From: Chitinophagaceae bacterium
GTDB lineage: Bacteria > Bacteroidota > Bacteroidia > Chitinophagales > Chitinophagaceae
Assembly (NCBI GenBank): GCA_947448685.1
Contig: CANFOP010000003.1
Span: forward strand, 1 to 54,554
Direction: 5' to 3'
DNA: 54,554 nt
Under the pieces are notes generated by a model. The model was not told where the DNA came from and did not search any database. It saw only the letters and a list, made by a program, of their open reading frames with translations. Shown here in pieces: positions 18,900 to 27,120 of the stretch. Made by a program: the position numbers and the translations under genes. Each line of letters begins with the position of its first letter. Within the stretch, counting starts at the first letter, position 1.

Positions 18900-21866
18900 T
18901 TATTGAATAATAATTTTTTGATGTTCTGCAACATTGGTTCCAATTAAACTGATTAAATAAAACCCTTTAGCGGTGGATTCATTTAAAGTAAGCGTTCTTG
19001 AAATTGGAGATCCATTATATTGTATTGATTGTTGCTGAATCAATTGACCGTTAGAACTATAAATATTCAAGTGATAGATTCCATTTGGAATATTGTTAAT
19101 CATAACGATGGATTCGTTATTGTCTACCGAATGAGCAACTGTCAGCTTTTTAGTTTGTTCATTTTTCAAAGTTATAATTGAGCTGTATTGATACTTGCCA
19201 TCAATATCTACCATTTTAATTCTGAAATATGAAATTCCATTAACGTCTTCTGTACTTATAAAAGAGTAAGTATTATTGCTGGTAAGGTTGTTTGCATTCA
19301 CAGCACCAATTTGTCTGAATGATTTTGCATCTTTGCTTTCCTCTATAACAAAATGCAACAGATTTCTCTCTTCAGCAGTTATCCAAGTTAAATATGCTTT
19401 GCTTTTTTGCAAAGTTCCTTTGAAAGAAATTAATTTTAAAGGAACAATTGTTACAGGCTTCAAACCAAATGTGAAATTTCCAAAAGACGACACAACCGTT
19501 GATGTTGCCGTACCAGTTAAAGTAGGTAGTGGAGTAATGGCTGTTTGACTGATTGATGCCCAATCTGCTCCATCATACTTAGCTACCACCATCTCACTTG
19601 ATGGATCATTAGAATTTGGAACCAATGTGAAGCTGTCTAAAGCCAATGAAATTTGAGCATTAGCCGTACCACTTGCCCTTGTTATTGTCCAGTATGTTGT
19701 ATCCACATTGGTAAGTGGTGACAAGAAAGTCAAATCAGAATAAGCTGCATTAAAGAACTCTGCTTGATATACAGTTGAAGTAGCTGCAGAGGGCTTAATG
19801 CCGGCAGGACGGTACATCCCATTTTTTCCTATAGGGGCTTTGTACTGAGAAGTTGAAGCGGTGTTTACTTTCATCGGACCAGATACATAGCTGGCGCTAT
19901 TTCCACCCGATACTGTAGCAGCAGAAGCCAGTGTAAGAATATTGGTTGCATCGGTATTAATTTTTCCTCTTGTTAGTGTAAGAGCGCCATTTACGGTCAA
20001 GGGAGACAGAAGTATCAAGCCGGTTGATCCGGATGTATTCATCGTAAGGTTAGCAGAAATGCTGGTATTTCCTGAAAGTGTTTTGGAAATACCAACACCA
20101 CTGATAATCATATTTACATAATCGGTACGTGGTGTTATTGTTTGGGTTGTTTGTGTACTGATACCAGAATACTCTACTGTAGAATTAGGTCCCAATACTA
20201 CGTCACCAACACCAACAAATTGAATAGCCCCAAATGTACTTGCAGGCGTTGCTACATTACTTGAAACCAATCCTGTAAGTTTGGGCGTAATTAGTTTTCC
20301 ATTAATGGTTGCAGTACCACCATCGCTAACAACAAGCCATTTGGTAGAAAGTGTTCCTACCGTTGCTGTTGCTCCCGCTTCCACTCTGAATGAAGTGGTA
20401 ACTGTGGGAGACCCTGTAAATACTACATCTGCATTGTTTTCTACGAAAATTTTATCATAGATTTTTGATGTACCAACTGAGGTTCCCGTTGCTCTGTAAT
20501 GTGCTTCAGTGAAAATATCAACCAACTGATTAATGGAAGGTACCGCAGAAGTATTAAAGTTCAGAATAGTTTGGTTTCCGTTAGATGATTGATAAATGGT
20601 ATCGATGCCAGGCAGGTTGATACTGTTGAAAGTGACCGTTACAGCAGGCACAGGACTTGCATCTCCAATAATTAAGGTAGATCCTGTACCAGTTATGGCT
20701 AGAGTGGAAACCAGGTCTGCATTTGTAATGATATGCATTACCATACCCGGATCAGTAAAGTTTGCAGGATTACTTCCCGTAAAGTTTTTATTGGTCCACC
20801 AATTGGTAACTAAGTCAGTTGATCCTGTTCCATCATAGTAGTAGTTGATTTTTGGCAAAGGGCTTACCGGACCTGCTGTTGGAGCCGTAGCAGAATAATT
20901 AAACGCCTTATCTACAGCGTATACCTTATACCAGTAATTTGTACCTGCAACACCTGAACCATCGCTGAAATGAGTTGAGTCTCCTACATATACCACTACT
21001 CCGTCAGTACCCACTAAATTCGTTGCATTTGCTTTATATACAGCATTTTGTAATGGTGCGGTTTGAGAAGCAGGATTCGATATGTATCTTACGACCAAAT
21101 AACCTCCTGCATCTACACCGCCTGCGGGTGCTGTCCAGGAAAGATTAACCACGGCTGGACCCGCTGTTGCAGAAAGACCCGTTGGAGCATTAGGTGCTGT
21201 AACATCCGGTAATGGGGTTGCCTGATCATCTGCGGGGTAAACGACAAAATTATCAAAATCTACTACCGCAGAAGTTGAACCGTTCGCCGTTCCAACCAAT
21301 TTTATATTCATTCCACAAACCCCACTGTCGGTAGGTGTTACAGTGTTATTAGTAGTAATTACAGTTGTGAATTTTGTCCAATTGGCAGGGGTTCCTAAAG
21401 CAATATTTGTTTTGTCTCTGTTAGCCGAACTGCCATCCAGACTGATAAAAACATAAGAGGCAGTATCAGGTGTTCCAAGATTTTGTTTATAATGAAATTG
21501 AACTATATATTTTGTATTAGCCTGAAAAGGATTAAGCACAATATTACTGTTGGCCGTAGTTGAAGTGTTTTGAGTAGGATTATTTTTTCCTACACTGAAA
21601 TATTTTGGTCCACCATATCCTCCGGTGGCGGTTACTAATCTGATTTGGCCATTTCCACTTGAAACATAGGACCAAATCGTTGCACTTCTATTAGGATTTC
21701 CTGTTGGAACACTGCTTCCCGCAGATTGGCTTTCAAAACCTGCATCAATATTAGGATGAGCGCCAATAGCCTGTTGGGCTGATGCCTGGTTGGCAACTAG
21801 CAAACTGCCAAGCATAATTGCAGTTGAAATCAAAAAAGAGTTGATGTAATTGTAGAAATTTTTCAT
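18900..21866 (-). CDS. T9SS type A secreted FN3-containing surface protein, unknown function
   Basis: This is a 988-residue secreted protein and the first gene of the minus-strand cluster. The signal peptide ends near VANQASAQQ. Residues about 30-215 form a predicted beta-sandwich (DAGFESQSAGSSVPTGNPNRSATIWS ... VVDFDNFVVYP) that may bind carbohydrate. An FN3-like domain follows (about 225-335; APTGLSATAGPAVVNLSWTAPAGG). A low-complexity Thr/Ser/Gly-rich beta region then includes TINGKLITPKL and NGALTLTRGKINTD, resembling repetitive surface-protein filaments. The C-terminus NIYSSNGQLIQQQ ... STAKGFYLISL is a T9SS type A sorting domain, so it is exported by the type IX system. No enzyme motif is visible. 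Its position facing the LacI regulator suggests it is the first gene transcribed from the regulated promoter region. Confidence 0.83.
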   Translation of the reverse strand: MKNFYNYINSFLISTAIMLGSLLVANQASAQQAIGAHPNIDAGFESQSAGSSVPTGNPNRSATIWSYVSSGNGQIRLVTATGGYGGPKYFSVGKNNPTQNTSTTANSNIVLNPFQANTKYIVQFHYKQNLGTPDTASYVFISLDGSSANRDKTNIALGTPANWTKFTTVITTNNTVTPTDSGVCGMNIKLVGTANGSTSAVVDFDNFVVYPADDQATPLPDVTAPNAPTGLSATAGPAVVNLSWTAPAGGVDAGGYLVVRYISNPASQTAPLQNAVYKANATNLVGTDGVVVYVGDSTHFSDGSGVAGTNYWYKVYAVDKAFNYSATAPTAGPVSPLPKINYYYDGTGSTDLVTNWWTNKNFTGSNPANFTDPGMVMHIITNADLVSTLAITGTGSTLIIGDASPVPAVTVTFNSINLPGIDTIYQSSNGNQTILNFNTSAVPSINQLVDIFTEAHYRATGTSVGTSKIYDKIFVENNADVVFTGSPTVTTSFRVEAGATATVGTLSTKWLVVSDGGTATINGKLITPKLTGLVSSNVATPASTFGAIQFVGVGDVVLGPNSTVEYSGISTQTTQTITPRTDYVNMIISGVGISKTLSGNTSISANLTMNTSGSTGLILLSPLTVNGALTLTRGKINTDATNILTLASAATVSGGNSASYVSGPMKVNTASTSQYKAPIGKNGMYRPAGIKPSAATSTVYQAEFFNAAYSDLTFLSPLTNVDTTYWTITRASGTANAQISLALDSFTLVPNSNDPSSEMVVAKYDGADWASISQTAITPLPTLTGTATSTVVSSFGNFTFGLKPVTIVPLKLISFKGTLQKSKAYLTWITAEERNLLHFVIEESKDAKSFRQIGAVNANNLTSNNTYSFISTEDVNGISYFRIKMVDIDGKYQYSSIITLKNEQTKKLTVAHSVDNNESIVMINNIPNGIYHLNIYSSNGQLIQQQSIQYNGSPISRTLTLNESTAKGFYLISLIGTNVAEHQKIIIQ

Positions 21867-22139
21867 ATCAGTTGTAGTAGTTTGTTTTTTAAAAAAGATA
21901 ATCGTTACAATTTAACAAATATCAAATTAATAAGTTGACCCTATTTTCGAATTTCGCAAATTTTGTCAATATTAAATCGCTTGTAAAAATCACTTATCTG
22001 AGGATTAAAAAGAAGAGAAAAAAGATAATTATTTGCGAAAACGTTTTCGTAAATTTTCGTAAATCTTTTTATAACTTAGTACATATTTACAAAGCCTTAC
22101 AAATCCATTATCTAACCTTATCAATTATCTCAAGGTACC
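21867..22139. promoter_or_regulatory. Divergent control region between lacI-type gene and PUL
   Basis: This 273-nt, AT-rich region separates the rightward LacI-type gene from the leftward PUL operon, so it must hold both promoters and the regulator's operator. A 14-bp perfect palindrome lies at 22036-22049 and is followed by tandem TTTTCGTAAA-like half sites up to about 22064. I could not find a full TTG-N19-21-TAnnTTTG promoter on either strand; the nearest leftward -7-like match is TTAATTTG (21925-21932 on the plus strand as caaattaa), which has one mismatch. Confidence 0.6.
22036..22049. promoter_or_regulatory. LacI-family operator palindrome
   Basis: The sequence CGAAAACGTTTTCG is a perfect 14-bp palindrome with the central CG step and A/T-rich arms typical of LacI/GalR-family operators. 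It lies 90 bp upstream of the LacI-type start codon and 170 bp upstream of the PUL start codon, which suits autoregulation and PUL control. Adjacent TTTTCGTAAA half-site copies may extend the binding region. Assignment to this regulator is inference from position. Confidence 0.78.
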
Positions 22140-23144
22140 ATGAACCTAAAACAGTTTGCCAAAGAGCTGAATCTTTCCATTTCTGCTGTTTCAAAAGCAC
22201 TGAGAGACAGCCATGAAATAAGTGAAAAAACAAAGCAGATGGTACTTGATAAGGCCAGGGAATTAAATTATCAGGTAAATCCATTTGCGAGTAGTTTAAG
22301 AAAACAGAAAAGTAAAACAATTGCTGTAGTCATTCCTGAAATTGACAATAACTTTTTTGCTTTGGCCATCAAAGGTGTAGAAATGATTGCTCAGGAAAAG
22401 GGATATCATGTATTGATTTATCTTACCCATGAGGATGTTCAAAAAGAGGTTTCTGTAACAAAGATTCTGCAAAATGGCAGAGTAGATGGAGTTATGATTT
22501 CTGTTTCCAGCCAAACAACTGACATCTCACATTTACAAGGTTTGAAAGAAAATGGAATTCCCTTGGTATTTTTTGACAGGGTAACAGAAAAAATTACAGC
22601 CCCAAAAATCACGACCGATGATTACAACAGTGGCATAAAAGCAACAGAACATCTGATAGAAAATGGTTGTGAAAAAATCGCTTTTCTGTCAGTATCAGAA
22701 AATCTTTCAATCAGTAACAAAAGACTTGCCGGTTATGTAGACACGCTGAAAAGAAACAAAATCAATTATGATGATAAATTAATTATTCGTTGCAGCCAAA
22801 ATATTGAAGAAAACAAAAAGATATTAAAAAAACTTCTGGAAAAGAAAATCAAACCAGATGGGATTTTCGCATCTGTGGAATCACTCGCACTTACCACTTA
22901 TGAAGTATGCAACGAATTGAATATTAAAATCCCGGACGACATTAAAATCATAGGATTCTCCAACCTTCGTACTGCCTCTTTACTGTCTCCTTCCCTGTCT
23001 ACCATCACTCAACCAGCATACGAAATAGGCAGAGAAGCCGCCTCTATTTTATTTACGCTGATTGAAAAAAGCGGATACAACGGAATACCTGAAAATACAG
23101 TCATAAAATCAACGCTTACCGAAAGGAAATCGACCCGGAAGTAA
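22140..23144 (+). CDS. LacI-family transcriptional regulator
   Basis: This 334-residue DNA-binding repressor or activator has an N-terminal LacI HTH (residues 1-50): NLKQFAKELNLSISAVSKALRDSHEISEKTKQMV, with the hinge helix in NPFASSLRKQKS. A periplasmic-binding-protein-like sensor domain follows (about 60-330; TIAVVIPEIDNNFFALAIKGVE, VFFDRVTEKITAPKITTDD, PDGIFASVESLA, LSTITQPAYEIGREAASILF). It is transcribed away from the hexuronate/PUL operon, with a LacI-type palindrome in between, so it probably controls that operon in response to a sugar or uronate intermediate. The effector cannot be read from sequence. It converges with the glycosyltransferase gene, leaving only 9 nt between the stop codons. 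Confidence 0.94.
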   Translation: MNLKQFAKELNLSISAVSKALRDSHEISEKTKQMVLDKARELNYQVNPFASSLRKQKSKTIAVVIPEIDNNFFALAIKGVEMIAQEKGYHVLIYLTHEDVQKEVSVTKILQNGRVDGVMISVSSQTTDISHLQGLKENGIPLVFFDRVTEKITAPKITTDDYNSGIKATEHLIENGCEKIAFLSVSENLSISNKRLAGYVDTLKRNKINYDDKLIIRCSQNIEENKKILKKLLEKKIKPDGIFASVESLALTTYEVCNELNIKIPDDIKIIGFSNLRTASLLSPSLSTITQPAYEIGREAASILFTLIEKSGYNGIPENTVIKSTLTERKSTRK

Positions 23145-23153
23145 CATTAAAAA

Positions 23154-24266
23154 CTAGCATTTGCTGATTGCGTCCAAATATGCGTCAATAACAATTTTCT
23201 TATCAAACTCTCTTTTCACTTTCTCTCTCGCATTTTTTCCCATTTGTATTCTGTTTTCTTCTGAAAGCAAAAACATTCTTTTCATTTTTAAAAACAGATC
23301 CTGAACATCTGCGACTTTACATAAAAAGCCTGTCACATCTTCTTCTACTATTTCCCTACATCCTGTTGTATTGGATGCAATACATGGCCTTTCCATTGAA
23401 GAGGCTTCCAGCAGAACATTGCTGGTTCCTTCCCTGTAGGACGGCAATACAACGCAGTTTGCTTTGGCTATATGCTCTCTTACATCCAACACTTCTCCAT
23501 AATAAACAATCAATCCTTCGTCTATCCATGAGCGTAACTGATACTCGGTAATGGTATTGTCTTTTAAATTCTGTTGCCACAAAGGACCAATTACCCTGCA
23601 TTCAATAGAGCCATATTCCATCTTTAACAATCTTGCCGCTTCAATAAATTCAACGATACCTTTATCCTTCAAAAGTCTTCCAATGAATAAAAAAATAAAC
23701 TTGTCATTGGTGCTCTTTACATCTACTGGACAAAAATGTTCATGATCCACTCCTGAGCCTGGAATCAATGAAGACAATGATTCTTTTACAAACTTGTTTC
23801 TGATAAACAATTCCTTGTCGTCATTGTTTTGGAAAAATATCTTTGCTGTTTTTTTCAGTGATATTTTATACAATAATCTTGCAAATTTGTACGCGGGTTC
23901 TTTACTTTCAAATAAAGGACCAACGCCTGTAATATTGGTTATTGTAGGAATACCCAATTGTCTCGTTATGAAATTACCCCAAATGGCAGGTCTTATGGTG
24001 AAAGTCAGACAAACATCTGCCTTAGATTGCTTAATCGCCTTTCTGATATTGAGCATGTAACGTAAAATATCCAGCGGATTTTGATTACCGCTCTTCACAT
24101 CTATCACATTAAAACCCTCTTCCTTGGCTTTTTGTAATTGTTGTTCGGTACCTGTAGTCAATATAGTTACTTTAAATCCCTTTTCAATCAATACATGCGT
24201 TAATTTACTTCTTACTGTAAGAGTGGAAATAATATTATTCTCTAAAATAACGATGTTTTTTACCAT
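23154..24266 (-). CDS. Glycosyltransferase family 4
   Basis: This 370-residue cytoplasmic or membrane-associated GT-B glycosyltransferase begins VKNIVILENNI, has the acceptor-side segment FTIRPAIWGNFITRQLGIPTITNITGVGPLFE, the donor-domain opening FIFLFIGRLLKDKGIVEFIEA, and the sugar-nucleotide signature SYREGTSNVLLEASSMERPCIAS (the E-x7-E region). TNITGVGPLFE is often seen in GT4 enzymes of capsule/O-antigen clusters that transfer HexNAc-type sugars. There is no clear transmembrane segment. It starts 56 nt after the asparagine-synthetase-like gene, suggesting joint expression and a role in surface polysaccharide synthesis. Donor and acceptor are unknown. Confidence 0.9.
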   Translation of the reverse strand: MVKNIVILENNIISTLTVRSKLTHVLIEKGFKVTILTTGTEQQLQKAKEEGFNVIDVKSGNQNPLDILRYMLNIRKAIKQSKADVCLTFTIRPAIWGNFITRQLGIPTITNITGVGPLFESKEPAYKFARLLYKISLKKTAKIFFQNNDDKELFIRNKFVKESLSSLIPGSGVDHEHFCPVDVKSTNDKFIFLFIGRLLKDKGIVEFIEAARLLKMEYGSIECRVIGPLWQQNLKDNTITEYQLRSWIDEGLIVYYGEVLDVREHIAKANCVVLPSYREGTSNVLLEASSMERPCIASNTTGCREIVEEDVTGFLCKVADVQDLFLKMKRMFLLSEENRIQMGKNAREKVKREFDKKIVIDAYLDAISKC

Positions 24267-24322
24267 GAGAAATTAAGAATCTAAATTGCTGTCTTGTATT
24301 TTTACCAATATTTAATTCCTTA

Positions 24323-26164
24323 TCAATTAAGATAAACTTTTTTATACCAAACCTCCAAACAAAAAATTGTCCACAGCATCTTTGCTCTTTTTTCTGCCGG
24401 CACTTTTATTTTGTTTTCCAATAAGCCTTGCATAAAAGCAGGGCGGATGATCCTTTTACTAAACGCATCCGAAGCCCCAACATAATCAAACACCAAATCT
24501 TTCAACTCATGGTGTACCCAATTTTTCAATGGAACTTCAAATCCTCTTTTAGGCTGATGAATGATTGCTGAAGGCAAATATTTTTCTGCAAGTTTACGTA
24601 AAATTAATTTAGTGGTGCCGCCATGAACCTTATACTCATCTTTGATTGTAGGAGCATATTCTAAAATTTCTTTTGATAAAAAAGGACTACGGGCTTCCAG
24701 TGAATTATTCATGGTGGCTATATCCATTTTAGTCAATACATCATTAAATAAAAAAATGTCAAAATCAAGATTCATTATTTTTTTTAATCCCGATACATCA
24801 TTTTCATTTATTCTGTTGAAATCTTCTACAACATCCCCCAAGTATTGTATATCATCAGCAAGAATGTTCTTTTCGTAATCTTCAAATATATCCAGTCCCG
24901 CACTCAGATAAGTTTGGATTCCTGATTTTTTTGCCAACGACAAAAGCCTGTACAATTTGTTGTAGGATGTTTTTTTGTCGTTCGACAACGGCAGCATTGA
25001 ATGAACAATTTGGGCTGCACATTTCAACGTTTTATTGTTTTGAAAGAAATCATGTTTTACAAATGGAATATATCTGCGATAGCCGCCAAACAATTCGTCT
25101 GCGCCATCTCCGGTAAGCACAACTGTTACATTTTTTTTTGCTTCTTTGCTTACATAAAAAGATGGAATTGCAGAACTGTCAAAAAAAGGTTCTCCATAAT
25201 TACTTATTATTCTTTCAATATCATTTCTGAGGGAATTATAAGAAATGTCAATCTCTGAATGATTAGTGTTATACTTTTCAGCAACCAACTTTGCTAAAGG
25301 AGCTTCATTGTATGAACCTTCGAATGAAACGGTCACCGTTTTCAATTTTTCTACATAATTGCTTGCAATCGCTGTTATTAAACCGCTGTCTATCCCTCCG
25401 CTCAAAAAAGCACCTACTTCAAGATCGCTTGATTCTATTCTTCTTTTAACTGCCTCATGAAGTAATTCATCTGTTGTAGAAAGCGCTGTATCAAAGGTAT
25501 CTTCACTTTTTTGTATGAAAAAGTTATGTATGTCCCACCATTTTTTTTGTTGAATGTGAAGCGTATCACAATCAATATACATACAACTTCCTGCACTCAA
25601 TTCGTTCACATTTATATAAGGAGTATTTTTTTTGTAAAAAGTGCCAAACCTTAAATAATGAAAAAAATGATTGGTATTGATTTCCAAAGGCAGCAAATGT
25701 TTCAGGCAATTCAATTCACTGGCAAAAACTATTTTATCGTTGTCCTTGTAATAATACAAAGGTTTTTTTCCTGCACGGTCTCTCGCTAAGAATATTTTTC
25801 TTTCAACAGAATCAAATATGGCAAAAGCAAACATGCCGTCGAGGTATTGAAGACAAGCCTCACCCATTTTTTCAAACAATAAGAGAAGAATTTCGGTATC
25901 TGAATTAGTAGAAGTGGAAAAGTTAAATTGTTTTCTGAGTGCCTGATGGTTGTATATTTCTCCATTGAAAATGATTGTATATCTTCCTTTTATTGTCATT
26001 GGTTGCTTTCCACCCGAAATGTCGAGAATGGATAGCCTCAAATGATACAAATCAATATTCAAATGCTGGAATCCGTTTTGTTCATCCGGTCCGCGATGCA
26101 ACATCGCCTTTTTTATTGCCTCATAAGACAGTTTATAATTGACCGAGCCTGCTATACCGCACAT
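24323..26164 (-). CDS. asnB: Asparagine synthase (glutamine-hydrolysing) family protein
   Basis: This 613-residue AsnB-type enzyme starts MCGIAGS with the glutaminase nucleophile Cys2. It shows class II glutaminase features (AMLHRGPDEQNGFQ, IFNGEIYNHQALR, TNSDTEILLLLFEKMGE, LDGMFAFAIFD) and a synthetase domain with the PP-loop GAFLSGGIDSGLITA and VVLTGDGADELFGGYRRY. The C-terminus has EARSPFLSKEILEYA and PKRGFEVPLKNWVHHEL. It could make asparagine, but AsnB paralogues in polysaccharide clusters are often proposed to amidate sugar acids or other carboxylates. The partner GT4 gene 56 nt downstream supports the latter option without proving it. A clear -7 element (TAACTTTG) stands just upstream. 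Confidence 0.9.
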   Translation of the reverse strand: MCGIAGSVNYKLSYEAIKKAMLHRGPDEQNGFQHLNIDLYHLRLSILDISGGKQPMTIKGRYTIIFNGEIYNHQALRKQFNFSTSTNSDTEILLLLFEKMGEACLQYLDGMFAFAIFDSVERKIFLARDRAGKKPLYYYKDNDKIVFASELNCLKHLLPLEINTNHFFHYLRFGTFYKKNTPYINVNELSAGSCMYIDCDTLHIQQKKWWDIHNFFIQKSEDTFDTALSTTDELLHEAVKRRIESSDLEVGAFLSGGIDSGLITAIASNYVEKLKTVTVSFEGSYNEAPLAKLVAEKYNTNHSEIDISYNSLRNDIERIISNYGEPFFDSSAIPSFYVSKEAKKNVTVVLTGDGADELFGGYRRYIPFVKHDFFQNNKTLKCAAQIVHSMLPLSNDKKTSYNKLYRLLSLAKKSGIQTYLSAGLDIFEDYEKNILADDIQYLGDVVEDFNRINENDVSGLKKIMNLDFDIFLFNDVLTKMDIATMNNSLEARSPFLSKEILEYAPTIKDEYKVHGGTTKLILRKLAEKYLPSAIIHQPKRGFEVPLKNWVHHELKDLVFDYVGASDAFSKRIIRPAFMQGLLENKIKVPAEKRAKMLWTIFCLEVWYKKVYLN

Positions 26165-26183
26165 GCTAAAAAATATTTTTTTT

Positions 26184-26191
26184 CAAAGTTA
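26184..26191 (-). promoter_or_regulatory. Candidate -7 promoter element for the asnB-like gene
   Basis: On the minus strand TAACTTTG matches the Bacteroidota -7 consensus TAnnTTTG and lies 19 nt before the ATG. It stands between the strong terminator at 26223-26239 and the gene, which makes a new promoter there necessary. No convincing -33 TTG was found at the expected spacing. Confidence 0.5.
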
Positions 26192-26219
26192 GATTATTTA
26201 CAGTGGTCTATTAAATAAA

Positions 26220-26240
26220 AAACCGGCCAAAGGGCCGGCA
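26220..26240 (-). terminator. Strong intrinsic terminator upstream of asnB-like gene
   Basis: On the minus strand GCCGGCC-CTTT-GGCCGG is followed by TTTTTTATTT. This GC-rich stem with a T-tract in an AT-rich region is a textbook intrinsic terminator. It would stop leftward transcripts coming from the LuxR-type regulator gene, whose stop is about 220 nt upstream. Confidence 0.88.
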
Positions 26241-26459
26241 TGTAATCTGATGTAATCACAGGAATATGTTTGAAAATAGCTATTGAAATGAAAAGATATC
26301 GTATTGAATGTAACGTCAGGTATCATATGATTGGGTGCAATAACTTTCTCTCTGATTAATTACTTTAACACTGTATTCAATTGTTTAAACCAAGCATTTA
26401 TGCATGTAATCAATTACCAGTTTGGTTTTATTGACGTTGATCTATGATTATTTCTACAA
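26241..26459 (-). other. Gene-free stretch ending at a terminator: long 3' UTR or small RNA candidate
   Basis: About 220 nt separate the regulator's stop codon from the terminator. No ORF with coding character was found. The segment could be a long 3' untranslated region or host a small RNA that uses the terminator. I did not find a convincing internal promoter. Confidence 0.35.
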
Positions 26460-27104
26460 TCAGATGTCCAAAGAAGAGTTATGAATAAACTTAAGTAATG
26501 ATGCGGTGTTTTTCAGGTTTAATTTCTTTAAAATATTAGAACGGTGCACTTCTACTGTTCTAGTAGATAAAAAAAGCTTCTCGCCGATTTCTTTTGATGA
26601 AAGACCATCTTTTATATGTTTTAATACTTCGACTTCTCTTTCAGAAAGTTTACTGATATCGGGTATTTCGTCATCTTCAAAAATCTGTTTTGCAAGATTT
26701 TCCTGAATTTCTTTGCAAATAAATACTTTGCCTTCATGGGCGGAGAGTATCGCCTCAAACATTTCCTTTCTGTTGCTGTTTTTGGTAACATACCCCAATG
26801 CACCGTTTTTGAGCATTCTTTTAGCAAAAGAAGGCTGATTGTGCATCGAAACGCCGATGACTTTTGTTCCCGGAGAAACTTTTTTCACTTGCTTGGTAGC
26901 ATCTATTCCTGAAATCGGCATGATATTGATATCCATAATGACAATGTCGGGACGCTTTGTACGGACAATTTCTATTGATTTGTCAGAAGTATCGTTACAT
27001 ATGGCTGTTACCATGAATCTTTCATCGGCATTGATGAGTTCGGACCACATTTCTGCCACCAGATTATGATCGTCGAAAATAATTATTGAGATTTTCTTTT
27101 CCAT
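26460..27104 (-). CDS. NarL/FixJ-type response regulator with LuxR HTH
   Basis: This 214-residue two-component regulator has a receiver domain (about 5-120) with acidic pair FDDH, phospho-acceptor Asp58 in DIVIMDINIMP, the Ser switch in IGVSMHNQ and Lys in GYVTKNSNR. The LuxR-type HTH (about 148-210) reads LSEREVEVLKHIKDGLSSKEIGEKLFLSTRTVEVHRSNILKKLNLKN. It starts 16 nt after the large histidine kinase gene and is the obvious partner of that HisKA_3-type kinase, because NarL-type regulators pair with that kinase class. Target genes are unknown. The transcript probably ends at the terminator near 26220. Confidence 0.95.
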   Translation of the reverse strand: MEKKISIIIFDDHNLVAEMWSELINADERFMVTAICNDTSDKSIEIVRTKRPDIVIMDINIMPISGIDATKQVKKVSPGTKVIGVSMHNQPSFAKRMLKNGALGYVTKNSNRKEMFEAILSAHEGKVFICKEIQENLAKQIFEDDEIPDISKLSEREVEVLKHIKDGLSSKEIGEKLFLSTRTVEVHRSNILKKLNLKNTASLLKFIHNSSLDI

Positions 27105-27120
27105 TGTTTTTTATTTTAGT

